From Calidifontibacter indicus (GTDB lineage: Bacteria > Actinomycetota > Actinomycetes > Actinomycetales > Dermatophilaceae): 64,000 nt of DNA. Positions 53,902 to 63,003 of this stretch are shown one piece after another. A model generated the notes under the pieces. The model saw nothing but the letters and a program-made list of their open reading frames with translations, was not told the origin of the DNA and did not search any database. Within the stretch, counting starts at the first letter, position 1, and the number at the start of each line of letters is the position of its first letter. The translations under genes and the position numbers were made by a program. The stretch lies in assembly GCF_003386865.1 (NCBI RefSeq), contig NZ_QTUA01000001.1, positions 1,116,001 through 1,180,000 of the forward strand, written 5' to 3'.

Positions 53902-55448
53902 TGTCCAACTACCCCTGGTTGACGACGATCGGCGTGCTGCCGCTCGTCGGAGCCCTCGTCATCGCCTTGCTGCCGAAGGCGGCAGCGGCCTCGGCGCGGG
54001 TCATCGCGCTGGTCGTGTCGGTCGTGACCCTCGCCCTGGGCATCGCCGCGGCGACCCAGTTCAAGACCGGCGGCACCGGGCAGCAGTTCCAGCTGACCGA
54101 GACGCACACCTGGATCAAGCAGATCGGTGCGTCGTACGCCCTCGGCGTCGACGGCATCTCGTTGGCGCTCATCCTGATGAGCCTGGTGCTCGTGCCGGTG
54201 TCGATCCTCGCCGCCTGGCGCGACGTCGACGGTGAGAGCGAGACCCGACAGAAGTCGTACTACGCGCTGCTGCTGGTGCTCACCACCTTCATGGTCGGTG
54301 TGTTCGCGGCGACCGACGTGTTCCTCTTCTACGTCTTCTTCGAGGCGATGCTGATCCCGATCTACTTCCTGATCGGTCAGTTCGGTGGCCCGCGCCGCCA
54401 GTACGCCGCGGTGAAGTTCCTGATCTACTCCCTCGCCGGCGGTCTGGTCATGCTGGTCGCGGTGATCGGTCTGTTCCAGGTCGGTCCGGGCGGGGAGCAC
54501 GGCTTCCTGGTCAGCCGCCTGACCGGTCTCGACATCCCGCTCGACACCCAGAAGTGGCTGTTCCTCGGCTTCTTCATCGCGTTCGCGGTGAAGGCCCCGA
54601 TGGTGCCGGTGCACACCTGGCTGCCCGACGCGGCCACCGAGTCGAAGCCGGCCGTCGCCGTGCTGCTGGTCGGTGTGCTCGACAAGATCGGCACCTACGG
54701 GATGATCCGGTTCTGCCTGCAGCTGTTCCCGGAGGCGTCCAAGTGGGCCACCCCGGTCGTGATCACGCTCGCGCTGATCTCGATCATCTACGGCGCGCTG
54801 GTGGCGATCGGTCAGACCGACATGATGCGTCTGATCGCCTACACCTCGGTCAGCCACTTCGGCTTCATCGTGCTCGGCATCTTCGCGATGACCAGCACGG
54901 CGCACGTCGGCGCGAACCTCTACATGATCAACCACGGTTTCACCACCGGCGCGTTGTTCCTGTTCGCCGGGTTCCTCGTCGCCCGTGGTCGCAGCAAGAA
55001 CATCCCCGACTACGGCGGTTGGCAGCGGGTCACCCCGGTGCTCGCCGGTGTGTTCCTGGTGGCTGGCCTGTCGGGTCTGGCGCTGCCCGGCCTCAACTCC
55101 TTCGTCTCGGAGTTCCTGGTCATGGCCGGCACCTATCCGAAGTACAAGCTCGCCGCTGCGATCGCCGCACTGGCCGTCATCCTGGCCGCGATCTACATCC
55201 TGCTGATGTACAAGCACCTGATGACCGGCCCGAAGCCGGAAGGGGAGAAGTACGCCGCCATCGCCGATCTCGACGTGCGCGAGAAGGTCGTGGCGGGCGT
55301 GCTGATCGTCTTCCTCGTCGGCCTGGGTGTCTACCCGAAGCCGGCCCTGGACATGTTGAAGCCCGCCGTGACGCAGACCCTGCAGCACGTCGGGGTGACC
55401 GACCCCGCACCCACCAACGGTGCGGCTGTTGACGGGAGCGCCAAGTAA
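53901..55448 (+). CDS. nuoM: NADH-quinone oxidoreductase subunit M
   Basis: Antiporter-like proton-pumping subunit of 515 aa, about 14 helices. Marks are FFEAMLIPIYFLIGQFGG (conserved Glu) and FAVKAPMVPVHTWLPDAATESKPAVAVLLVG (conserved Lys), then SHFGFIVLGIFA. ATG at 53901 overlaps the nuoL stop (TGATG). The stop overlaps nuoN ATG (TAATG). Confidence 0.97.
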   Translation: MSNYPWLTTIGVLPLVGALVIALLPKAAAASARVIALVVSVVTLALGIAAATQFKTGGTGQQFQLTETHTWIKQIGASYALGVDGISLALILMSLVLVPVSILAAWRDVDGESETRQKSYYALLLVLTTFMVGVFAATDVFLFYVFFEAMLIPIYFLIGQFGGPRRQYAAVKFLIYSLAGGLVMLVAVIGLFQVGPGGEHGFLVSRLTGLDIPLDTQKWLFLGFFIAFAVKAPMVPVHTWLPDAATESKPAVAVLLVGVLDKIGTYGMIRFCLQLFPEASKWATPVVITLALISIIYGALVAIGQTDMMRLIAYTSVSHFGFIVLGIFAMTSTAHVGANLYMINHGFTTGALFLFAGFLVARGRSKNIPDYGGWQRVTPVLAGVFLVAGLSGLALPGLNSFVSEFLVMAGTYPKYKLAAAIAALAVILAAIYILLMYKHLMTGPKPEGEKYAAIADLDVREKVVAGVLIVFLVGLGVYPKPALDMLKPAVTQTLQHVGVTDPAPTNGAAVDGSAK

Positions 55449-56989
55449 TGGATCCCAATACCTTCACCCAGGCGCAGATCGAGTACTCGGCACTGCTGCC
55501 GCTGTTCGTGATCTTCGGTGCGGCGATGGTCGGAGTGCTCGTCGAGGCGTTCGTTCCGCGCGCCGCGCGGTACGCCACGCAACTGGGGGTCACCCTGGTC
55601 GGTCTGGTGGCCGCGTTCGTGCTGCTGGTGACCGTCTCGAAGAACCACCAGGGCATCACCGCCGGTCGCGCCCTTGCGATCGACGGTCCGGCGTTGATGA
55701 TGCAGGGCACCGTGCTGGTGCTGTCGTTCCTCGCCGTGCTGGTGATGGCCGAGCGGTTCAACGCCGATGGTCCTGACACCTTCACCCAGTCGGGTTCGTC
55801 GGTGCCGGGGTCGCCGCAGGAAGCCGCCGCCGAGCGGCTCGGCGCGACCACCACCGAGGTCTTCCCGCTGACGCTCTTCGCGGTCGCCGGCATGATGATG
55901 TACCCGGCCGCGACCAACCTGCTGGCGATGTTCGTCGCGCTGGAGATCCTGTCGCTGCCGCTGTACATCCTCACCGGGCTCGCCCGTCGCCGCCGCCTGC
56001 TGTCGCAGGAGGCCGCGCTGAAGTACTTCCTGCTCGGCGCGTTCAGCTCGGCGTTCTTCCTGTTCGGTTCGGCGATGATCTACGGCTTCGCCGGCACCCT
56101 CGACCTGACCTCGATCGCCAACGCGACCGGCACGCAGAGCGGCCGCGACTCGGTGCTGGTCATGGGCATCGTGCTCATCGCGGTCGGCCTGCTGTTCAAG
56201 GTCAGCGCCGTGCCGTTCCACTCGTGGACGCCGGACGTCTACCAGGGCGCGCCCACCCCGGTCTCCGGGTTCATGGCAGCCTGCACCAAGGTCGCCGCGT
56301 TCGGTGCGCTGCTGCGCGTCTTCTACGTCGCGTTCGATTCGATGCGCTGGACCTGGCAGCCGGTGATCGAGGTCGTCGCACTGCTGACCATGGTGGTCGG
56401 CGCGGTGCTGACCGTCACCCAGACCGACATGAAGCGACTGCTGGGCTACAGCTCGGTGTCGCACGCGGGCTTTCTGCTGCTGGCGCTCACCGCGCTCGAC
56501 AAGTCGTCGGTGGCCGGTGTGCAGTTCTACGTCGCGGCGTACGGCGCGGCCACCGTCACCGCGTTCGCGATCGTGGCGCTGGTGCGCAAGTCGGGCGTCG
56601 AGGCGACACACCTGTCGGAGTGGGCCGGCCTCGGCCGCCGCAACCCGCTGATCGCCGGTGTCTTCGGCTTCCTGATGCTGTCGTTCGCGGGTATCCCGCT
56701 GACCGCGGGTTTCACCAGCAAGTTCGCGCTGTTCGCGCCGGTCGTGAAGTTCGGTCCGGTGTGGCTGGTCGTCGTGGCTATGATCGTCTCCGCGATCACC
56801 GCGTTCGTGTACGCCCGGGTGATCGTCGTGATGTTCTTCTCCGAGCCGGCCGACGGGGTGCAGGTCGCCGTGCCGTCCGTGCTGACCGCGGTCGCGGTCG
56901 CCGCGGGTGCCGCGCTGACCCTGGCGCTCGGTGTGATGCCGGCTCCGCTGTTGGACATCGCGGGCAACGCCTCGCAGTTCCTGCGCTGA
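55448..56989 (+). CDS. nuoN: NADH-quinone oxidoreductase subunit N
   Basis: Third antiporter-like subunit, 513 aa. The conserved helices are ATNLLAMFVALEILSLPLYILTGLARRRR, AALKYFLLGAFSSAFFLFGSAMIYG and FKVSAVPFHSWTPDVYQGAPTPVSGFMAACTKVAAFGALLRVF (Lys, His). It closes the nuo operon; the prenyl synthase gene starts 12 nt later on the same strand and is probably in the same transcript. Confidence 0.97.
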   Translation: MDPNTFTQAQIEYSALLPLFVIFGAAMVGVLVEAFVPRAARYATQLGVTLVGLVAAFVLLVTVSKNHQGITAGRALAIDGPALMMQGTVLVLSFLAVLVMAERFNADGPDTFTQSGSSVPGSPQEAAAERLGATTTEVFPLTLFAVAGMMMYPAATNLLAMFVALEILSLPLYILTGLARRRRLLSQEAALKYFLLGAFSSAFFLFGSAMIYGFAGTLDLTSIANATGTQSGRDSVLVMGIVLIAVGLLFKVSAVPFHSWTPDVYQGAPTPVSGFMAACTKVAAFGALLRVFYVAFDSMRWTWQPVIEVVALLTMVVGAVLTVTQTDMKRLLGYSSVSHAGFLLLALTALDKSSVAGVQFYVAAYGAATVTAFAIVALVRKSGVEATHLSEWAGLGRRNPLIAGVFGFLMLSFAGIPLTAGFTSKFALFAPVVKFGPVWLVVVAMIVSAITAFVYARVIVVMFFSEPADGVQVAVPSVLTAVAVAAGAALTLALGVMPAPLLDIAGNASQFLR

Positions 56990-57001
56990 CGGGAACCTCG
57001 A

Positions 57002-58003
57002 ATGAGCACCACCACCTCTGCCGCCACCATCGGGGTGCCGGGCGCCGGCGACGAGCTGGCCGCCCGGCTCACCGAGGGCCTCGCCGCGGTCGACGTGCGG
57101 CTGCGGGAGGTCGTCAAGCACGACGATCCGTTCATCGCCGAGGCGTCGACCCACCTGGTCGACGCCGGCGGCAAACGCTTCCGTCCGATGCTGACGCTGC
57201 TCGCCTCCGAACTGGGGGAGGGACGCAACAGCCAGGTCGTCGACGCGGCCGTCGGGGTGGAGCTGACCCACCTGGCCTCGCTCTACCACGACGACGTGAT
57301 GGACGAAGCCGACAAGCGGCGCGGCGTGACCAGCGCCAATGCGGCGTACGGCAATTCGACCGCGATCCTGGTCGGCGACCTGCTCTTCGGCAAGGCGTCG
57401 GCGCTGGTGGCCGGGCTCGGCCCGGAGGCCGTGCTGATCCAGGCCGAGACCTTCGTGCGGCTGTGCACCGGACAGATCGAGGACGACCGGCAGGCGCCGG
57501 CCGACGCCGACCCGATGGAGCACTACCTCGCGGTGCTGGCGGACAAGACCGGCTCGCTGATCGCGACCGCCGCTCGCTACGGCGCGATGTTCGGTGGGGC
57601 CTCGGCCGAGGTCGTCGAGACGATGACGAAGTACGGCGAACTCGTCGGCATGGTCTTCCAACTCGCCGACGACGTGCTCGACGTCAGCTCGGACGTCTCG
57701 GGCAAGCCGGCCGGCACCGACCTGCGCGAAGGTGTGCGCACGTTGCCGGTGCTCTACGCGCTGGCCTCGACCGACCCGGCCGACGACCGGCTCAAGGAAC
57801 TGGTGGCCAAGCCGCTCACCGACCCCGACGAACACGTCGAGGCGTTGGCGTTGCTGCGGGCTCACCCGGCGCTGCAGCAGGCCCGGGAGCACACGGTGGC
57901 CGTTGCCGCGCAGGCGAAGGCGTTGCTCGACGACCTCGGCGACAGCGATGCGGTGCAGTTGCTGCGCACTCTGCCGGAGGGTGTTGCCCTGCGCTCGGCC
58001 TGA
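57002..58003 (+). CDS. Polyprenyl diphosphate synthase (menaquinone side chain)
   Basis: Trans-isoprenyl diphosphate synthase of 333 aa. The first aspartate-rich motif is HDDVMDEADKRRG, the second is LADDVLDVSSD, and GGKRFRPMLTLLASELG precedes them. Long-chain enzymes of this type make the hepta- to nonaprenyl tail attached by MenA. Its place directly after nuoN and near men genes supports that role; chain length cannot be read by eye. The mycobacterial homologue grcC1 also lies near menG and menJ. Confidence 0.92.
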   Translation: MSTTTSAATIGVPGAGDELAARLTEGLAAVDVRLREVVKHDDPFIAEASTHLVDAGGKRFRPMLTLLASELGEGRNSQVVDAAVGVELTHLASLYHDDVMDEADKRRGVTSANAAYGNSTAILVGDLLFGKASALVAGLGPEAVLIQAETFVRLCTGQIEDDRQAPADADPMEHYLAVLADKTGSLIATAARYGAMFGGASAEVVETMTKYGELVGMVFQLADDVLDVSSDVSGKPAGTDLREGVRTLPVLYALASTDPADDRLKELVAKPLTDPDEHVEALALLRAHPALQQAREHTVAVAAQAKALLDDLGDSDAVQLLRTLPEGVALRSA

Positions 58004-58055
58004 GCGAAGCAAGTACTCGAGATACTTGCCCGTAGCGACCAAGGGCGGGGTAGGT

Positions 58056-58077
58056 TTCTTGGACAGCTGTTCAAGAA
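58056..58077. promoter_or_regulatory. Operator-like palindrome upstream of the TetR gene
   Basis: TTCTTGGACAG (58056-58066) directly abuts CTGTTCAAGAA (58067-58077), forming a 22-bp palindrome with one mismatch, 19 nt before the TetR start. A smaller inverted repeat (GCAAGTA/TACTTGC, 58009-58029) lies between it and the prenyl synthase stop. The site fits autoregulation by the TetR protein (inference). Confidence 0.65.
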
Positions 58078-58096
58078 CGAAACGGGAGCGCTGGTC

Positions 58097-58699
58097 ATGG
58101 CTCGGACCCCCGCGGCGATCCGCCGCACAGAACTGGTCGAGGCGGCGATCAAGGTCGCGCTGGACGAGGGGCTGGACGCTGCCACCGTCCGCCGGATCGC
58201 TGCGGAGGCGGGAGTCTCGCTCGGCACCGTGCACTACTGCTTCGGCTCGAAGCGCGCGCTGCTCGAAGCGGTGGTCGAGTCGGTGTCGCAGCCGCAGCTT
58301 GAGGTCGATCTCACCGACGTCGAACCGGGCGACTACGTCGGGCTGATCCGTGCCGCGTTCCACGCCTACTGGAACGAGGCCGGTGGCAATCGCGACCGGC
58401 AGCGGCTGATCTACGAACTGGTCAATCATCTTGTCCGCCAGGAAGATCCGGGCCCCGAGCTGGCCCAGATGCTCTTCCGGCGGGCGTTCGGCACGGTGGC
58501 CGGCTTCATCGAGTCCCAGTTGCAGGCGGCGCAGCTCGTCTTCCCCACCGAGGTGCTCTCGCGGATGATCGTGGCGGTCACCGACGGCGTGGCACTGGCC
58601 TGGATCGCCGACGGCGATGATGCGACCGCCCTGGAGGTGCTCGACCGCTACGCCGACCTGTTCGGTGGCGTCATCGCCGACGCCGAGGCGGCACAGTGA
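58097..58699 (+). CDS. TetR-family transcriptional regulator
   Basis: 200 aa. The N-terminal HTH (about 8-55) includes ATVRRIAAEAGVSLGTVHYCFGSKRALLEAVV; the C-terminal part resembles the TetR_C_6/BetI-like ligand domain. ATG at 58097 has GGGAGCG about 8 nt upstream. The stop overlaps the GTG of the PLP-enzyme gene (GTGA), so it probably governs a three-gene operon with the lactone oxidase, through the palindrome at 58056. The ligand is unknown. Confidence 0.92.
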   Translation: MARTPAAIRRTELVEAAIKVALDEGLDAATVRRIAAEAGVSLGTVHYCFGSKRALLEAVVESVSQPQLEVDLTDVEPGDYVGLIRAAFHAYWNEAGGNRDRQRLIYELVNHLVRQEDPGPELAQMLFRRAFGTVAGFIESQLQAAQLVFPTEVLSRMIVAVTDGVALAWIADGDDATALEVLDRYADLFGGVIADAEAAQ

Positions 58700-59853
58700 G
58701 CGGCGCCGTGAGCGCGCCCTGGGCTGCGCTGCCGACGGTCGGCGTGCCGACCGCTGTCGTTGACCTCGACACCTTCGACAACAACGCCGCCGCACTGTTG
58801 CGTCGCGCCGGAGGCACCCCGATCCGGGTGGCGTCGAAGTCGGTCCGGGTGCGGTCACTGGTCGAGCGGGTGCTCGCGATGCCCGGTTACGCGGGTGTGC
58901 TCGGCTACTCGGTGGCCGAGGCGATCTGGTTGGTGCGCAGCGGAATCGACGACGTGGTGGTGGCTTACCCGAGCGTCGACGACGAAGCGGTGCGCACGAT
59001 CGCGGCCGACGAGCAGTTGGCCGCGGCGATCACGTTCATGGTCGACCTGCCCGAGCACGTCGACTGGTTGGCCGCGCGTCACGCCGGTCACGCGCTGCGG
59101 GTCGCGATCGACGTCGACTGCTCGCTGCGGCTCGGACCGGTGAGCCTGGGCGCGCACCGCTCGAGCGTCAACGACGCCGGTGGCGCCGGCCGATTGGCGG
59201 AGCGCATCGCTGGGCGCCCGGGTCTGCTGTTGGTCGGCATGATGTTCTACGAGGCGCAGGTGGCGGGCGTGCCCGATGCGAAGCCGGGGATGCGGGTGGT
59301 CAAGCGACTGTCGAACGATCAACTGCACCGCTACCGGTCGAAGATCCGCGCGGCGGTGGAGGCGCACGCAGCGCTGGAGTTCGTGAACGGTGGCGGCACC
59401 GGCAGCTTGCACACCACCCGGCTCGATCCGGCGATCACCGAACTCGCTGCGGGCTCAGGGCTTTTCGCGCCGACGAGCTTCGACGGGTTCGACGACCTCG
59501 GAGTGGAGCCTGCCGCGTGGTTCGTCTCGCCGGTCACCCGCAAGCCGAGCGCCGAGGTCGTGGTCACCTTCGCCGGTGGCTACAGCGCCTCGGGTGCCTC
59601 GGGTCGCTCGCGGCTGCCGAAGCCGGTCTATCCCGAAGGGCTCTCCTACTTCGGGCAGGAGGGGGCCGGGGAGGTGCAGAGCCCGTTGCACGGCAAGGCG
59701 GCCCGCACCCTGGGGCTGGGAGACCCGGTGTGGTTCAGGCACGCGAAGGCCGGCGAGATGTGCGAGCGCTTCGACGAGGTGGTGCTGCTCGAAGGGGGAC
59801 GGGTCCGCGGCAAGACACCCACCTACCGCGGGGAAGGCCACAACTTTGGCTGA
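58696..59853 (+). CDS. Alanine racemase N-terminal-like (fold type III) PLP enzyme
   Basis: 385-aa protein with the alanine-racemase/D-threonine-aldolase fold. The PLP-Lys segment is PIRVASKSVRVRSLV near residue 45, and family-type segments are GVLGYSVAEAIWLV and EFVNGGGTGSLHTT. Such proteins are annotated as amino-acid deaminase/aldolase. In Mycobacterium a similar protein (Rv1769) lies next to the gulonolactone oxidase Rv1771 (recalled, not checked), as here. It is coupled to the TetR gene upstream and overlaps the lactone oxidase gene by 8 nt. The substrate is unknown. Confidence 0.86.
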   Translation: MSGAVSAPWAALPTVGVPTAVVDLDTFDNNAAALLRRAGGTPIRVASKSVRVRSLVERVLAMPGYAGVLGYSVAEAIWLVRSGIDDVVVAYPSVDDEAVRTIAADEQLAAAITFMVDLPEHVDWLAARHAGHALRVAIDVDCSLRLGPVSLGAHRSSVNDAGGAGRLAERIAGRPGLLLVGMMFYEAQVAGVPDAKPGMRVVKRLSNDQLHRYRSKIRAAVEAHAALEFVNGGGTGSLHTTRLDPAITELAAGSGLFAPTSFDGFDDLGVEPAAWFVSPVTRKPSAEVVVTFAGGYSASGASGRSRLPKPVYPEGLSYFGQEGAGEVQSPLHGKAARTLGLGDPVWFRHAKAGEMCERFDEVVLLEGGRVRGKTPTYRGEGHNFG

Positions 59854-61144
59854 GTGGAGCAACTGGTCGGGCACGGTCTCGGCCGACGTCGAGATCGTCG
59901 CGGTGCGCGACGTCGCACACGTGCAGCAGGTCGTCGCCGACGCGACGGCCGCCGGACGGCGGGTGAAACCGATCGGTGCGGGGCACTCTTTCACCGCGAT
60001 CGGCGAGCCGGTCGACGTCCAGTTGCGGATGGACGCGCTGACCGGGCTGATCAGTGCCGACCCCGCGACCGGGCGCGCCTGGGTGGCCGCGGGCACCCGC
60101 CTGTCGGACGCCGTCCGCCAATTGCACGGGGTGGGGCTCGGCCTGCCCAACCAGGGCGACTACGACCGGCAAACCATGTCGGGCGCGACGTCAACCGGCA
60201 CCCACGGCACCGGCATCGGGCTCACCGGGTTTGCCGGGATGGTGCGCGGGGTCGAGCTGGTGCTGGCCGATGGTTCGTTGCTGCGCGTCACCGACACCGA
60301 GAACGCCGAATTGCTGCCGGCGGTGGCGCTGAGCCTCGGCGCCCTGGGCGTGGTGACCGCGATCGAGTACCAGTGCGAACCGGCGTATTTGCTCACCGCG
60401 CACGAGGAACCAACCACGTTCTCCGGGGTGCTGGAGTCGCTGGACGAGCGCATCGACGGGCACGACCACTTCGAGTTCTTCTGGTTTCCCGACACCGACC
60501 GGGTGCTGGCCAAGACCAACGAGCGGCACCGTGATGTCTCGCGTCGCGCGCCGATGCCGCGGTGGAAGGACAGACTGGAGAACGACCTGCTGTCGAACAG
60601 GCTGTTCGGCGCGATCAATCGACTCACCACGCGGGTGCCGCGCTCGACGGCGGCGATCAACCAGGTGAGCGCGCGGGCGCTGTCGGCCAAGACCTACACC
60701 GACTGGTCGCACATCGTCTATCCGACCGAGCTCGACGTCGTGTTCCGCGAGAGCGAGTTCTCGGTGCCGCGCGCCGACGCGGTCGAGGTGTTGCAGCGGC
60801 TCGACGCCTGGCACCGGGCACATCCGTCGACGACGAGCTTCCCGGTGGAGGTGCGGTTCACCGGCCCCGACGACGTGTGGATGTCGACGTCGTACGGCCG
60901 GCAATCGGCGTACATCGCGATCCACCAGTTCCACGCGCGCGACCACCGGGAGTACTTCGCGGCGTTCTGGAACATCCTGGCCGACTACGAGGCGCGCCCG
61001 CACTGGGGCAAGATGCACGAGCTCGACGCCGACGACCTGCGCAAGGTGTACCCGCGCTTCGACGAGTTCCTCGAGGTGCGTGACCGGCTCGACCCGGGCC
61101 GCACCTTCGCCAACCCCTACCTCGACCGGGTGCTCGGCGCATGA
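59846..61144 (+). CDS. D-arabinono-1,4-lactone/L-gulonolactone oxidase family flavoprotein
   Basis: 432-aa FAD enzyme of the vanillyl-alcohol-oxidase fold that oxidises aldonolactones to ascorbate-like products. The N-terminal FAD domain has KPIGAGHSFTAIGEP, with the His that in some relatives binds FAD covalently, then LPNQGDYDRQTMSGATSTGTHGTG. The C-terminal ALO domain ends with YEARPHWGKMHELDADDLRKVYPRF. The start TTG at 59846 gives the conserved WSNWSG N-terminus and overlaps the upstream stop. Whether the physiological acceptor is O2 or a cytochrome is unknown. Confidence 0.92.
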   Translation: MAEWSNWSGTVSADVEIVAVRDVAHVQQVVADATAAGRRVKPIGAGHSFTAIGEPVDVQLRMDALTGLISADPATGRAWVAAGTRLSDAVRQLHGVGLGLPNQGDYDRQTMSGATSTGTHGTGIGLTGFAGMVRGVELVLADGSLLRVTDTENAELLPAVALSLGALGVVTAIEYQCEPAYLLTAHEEPTTFSGVLESLDERIDGHDHFEFFWFPDTDRVLAKTNERHRDVSRRAPMPRWKDRLENDLLSNRLFGAINRLTTRVPRSTAAINQVSARALSAKTYTDWSHIVYPTELDVVFRESEFSVPRADAVEVLQRLDAWHRAHPSTTSFPVEVRFTGPDDVWMSTSYGRQSAYIAIHQFHARDHREYFAAFWNILADYEARPHWGKMHELDADDLRKVYPRFDEFLEVRDRLDPGRTFANPYLDRVLGA

Positions 61145-61151
61145 GATCGGA

Positions 61152-62087
61152 TCAGGCTCGGCTCGCCTGACGGGCGGCGCGGGCCAGCCGCCGCGACTTG
61201 CCCGCGCTGGTGAGAGAGTCGACGGTGAGCACCACCAGCGCGAGCCAGACGATGGCGAACCCGATCCAGCGCGACGTCGGCATGTGTTCACCGAGGAACA
61301 GCACCGCACACAGCAGCTGCAGGATCGGCGTGATGAACTGCAGCAGCCCGATCGTCACCAACGGGATACGCGACGCCGCAGCCGCGAACAGCAGCAGCGG
61401 GATCGCCGTGGCGATGCCGCTGGAAGCCAGCCACAGCGTGTGACCGGTGCCCTGCGAGCCGAAGGTGGTCTCGCCTCGGGCGATCAGCACGGCCAGCGTG
61501 ACGGCCGCGACCGGAGCGAGAATGGTGGTCTCGGCGGTGAGGCTCTCGAAGGCCGACAGCGTGCCGCCGATCTGCTTCTTGAGCAGGCCGTACATCGCGA
61601 AGCTGCCGGCCAGCACGAGCGGGATCAGCGGGAAGTTTCCGTTGTCGATCGTCAGGTAGATGCACGCGATCGCGCCGATGCCGACCGCGATCCACTGCAG
61701 CGGACGTAGGGTCTCGCGCAGCACGACGACACCGAGCGCGATGGTGACGAGCGGGTTGAGGAAGTAGCCGAGCGAGGCGTCGGTGGTGCGGCCGGAGTTC
61801 ACCGCGTAGACGTAGACACCCCAGTTGGTGGCGATGAACAGGCTGGCCGCCGTGATGATGCCGAGGCGGCGCGGGCTGCGGATCAGAGCTCCGATGAACT
61901 TCGTGCGGCGCAGCAGGAGCACCCCGATGGCGCAGACCACCAGGGTCCACAGGATGCGGTGGGCGAGGATCTCCCAGGCGTTGGCGGGCAGCAGCTGGTG
62001 GAAGAAGAGCGGGAAGGCTCCCCACAACAGATAGGCCGCCAGTCCGTACGCCGTGCCCCGCGAGATCTCGTCCTGGTCGTCCTTCAC
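61152..62087 (-). CDS. rarD: EamA-family transporter RarD
   Basis: Ten-helix DMT-superfamily permease of 311 aa. RarD marks are GTAYGLAAYLLWGAFPLFF, LAHRILWTLVVCAI, ATNWGVYVYAVNSGRTTDASLGYFLNPLVTIALGVVVLRE and LLFAAAASRIPLVTIGLLQFITP. The family gives chloramphenicol sensitivity in E. coli, and the substrate is not settled. It converges on the lactone oxidase gene (8-nt gap) and is divergent from the enoyl-CoA hydratase gene. Confidence 0.93.
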   Translation of the reverse strand: MKDDQDEISRGTAYGLAAYLLWGAFPLFFHQLLPANAWEILAHRILWTLVVCAIGVLLLRRTKFIGALIRSPRRLGIITAASLFIATNWGVYVYAVNSGRTTDASLGYFLNPLVTIALGVVVLRETLRPLQWIAVGIGAIACIYLTIDNGNFPLIPLVLAGSFAMYGLLKKQIGGTLSAFESLTAETTILAPVAAVTLAVLIARGETTFGSQGTGHTLWLASSGIATAIPLLLFAAAASRIPLVTIGLLQFITPILQLLCAVLFLGEHMPTSRWIGFAIVWLALVVLTVDSLTSAGKSRRLARAARQASRA

Positions 62088-62154
62088 TCTCGCAAGCTAC
62101 GGCATCCGTGACGCGGGTCTGCGGCGGGTGGCCGGCGACCGGCAGGATGTGCCC

Positions 62155-62925
62155 ATGACGGTTGACCTGAGGATGCACGACCAGCTGCCCGACCACGTGG
62201 CGCTCATCGAGTGGGAACGTCCGCCGCACAACCATTTCGACCGCGAGATGCTCGCTCGCATCGCCGATCTGGGACGACAGGCGCAGGACGCCGGTGCGCG
62301 GGCGATCGTGCTCGCCTCGGTGGGCAAGCACTTCTGCGCGGGCGGTGATTTCGGGGCGGGCGGCTTGCAGGCTTCACCGGCGGAGGCGATCAGCGCGATC
62401 TACGCCGAGGGCAAGCGCATCTTCTCGCTCGAGGTGCCGCTCGTCGCCGCAGTGCAGGGCGCGGCCGTCGGTGGTGGGCTCGGACTCGCCTGCGCGGCCG
62501 ACTTCCGGGTGGCCACGCCGTCGGCCCGCTTCCAGGCCAACTTCGGCCGGCTCGGCATCCACCAGGGCTTCGCGACCACGCTCACGCTGCCCCGGATCGT
62601 CGGTGCGCAGCAGGCCGCCTACCTGATGTACGGCGCCCACTCGGTGCGCGGCGCGGAGGCGCTCGCGATGGGGCTGGTCGACCGGTTAGCCGACGAGGGC
62701 CAGGAGCGGCAGGTCGCCCTCGCCCTCGCGGCCGAGATCGCGGCGTCCGCCCCGCTGGCCGTGCGCTCGATGCGCGCCACCCTGCGGGCCGACCTGCTCG
62801 CCGGGCTCGACGACGCGTTTGCCCGCGAGTGCGAGGAACAGGTCAGGTTGATGCAGACCGCCGACGCAACGATCGGCATCGAGGCGTCGTTGGCGCGCGA
62901 GCAGCCGCAGTTCGTCGGGCGCTAA
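62155..62925 (+). CDS. Enoyl-CoA hydratase/isomerase-family protein
   Basis: 256-aa crotonase-fold protein. The first oxyanion-hole segment is GKHFCAGGDFGAGG and the second is AAVQGAAVGGGLGLACAADFRVA; the following FQANFGRLGIHQGFATTLTLPRIVG has Gly/Ile-His rather than the canonical hydratase Glu pattern, so the exact reaction is uncertain. ATG at 62155 begins at the conserved part; GTG at 62149 is an alternative. A long inverted repeat follows the stop. Confidence 0.88.
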   Translation: MTVDLRMHDQLPDHVALIEWERPPHNHFDREMLARIADLGRQAQDAGARAIVLASVGKHFCAGGDFGAGGLQASPAEAISAIYAEGKRIFSLEVPLVAAVQGAAVGGGLGLACAADFRVATPSARFQANFGRLGIHQGFATTLTLPRIVGAQQAAYLMYGAHSVRGAEALAMGLVDRLADEGQERQVALALAAEIAASAPLAVRSMRATLRADLLAGLDDAFARECEEQVRLMQTADATIGIEASLAREQPQFVGR

Positions 62926-62940
62926 CGGCCTGCGAGTGCA

Positions 62941-63003
62941 CGAATCCGCGTGAGTTTGTGGGGTTCGTGCGGCGTGCGAACCCCACAAACTCACGCGGAT
63001 TCG
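62941..63003. terminator. 27-bp perfect inverted repeat overlapping the 3' end of the ABC ATPase gene
   Basis: Arms 62941-62967 and 62977-63003 are perfectly complementary with a 9-nt loop. It starts 15 nt after the enoyl-CoA hydratase stop; its right arm contains the ABC ATPase stop codon (62993-62991, minus strand) and its last codons (NPESA). The position fits a shared terminator, but the stem is much longer than needed and could also be an intergenic palindromic repeat. Confidence 0.75.

Noticed and set aside
58009-58029. GCAAGTA/TACTTGC inverted repeat as terminator of the nuo-prenyl synthase transcript
   Set aside because: A 7-bp stem with a 7-nt loop and no T-run is too weak to list as a terminator; it is mentioned only as context for the TetR operator.
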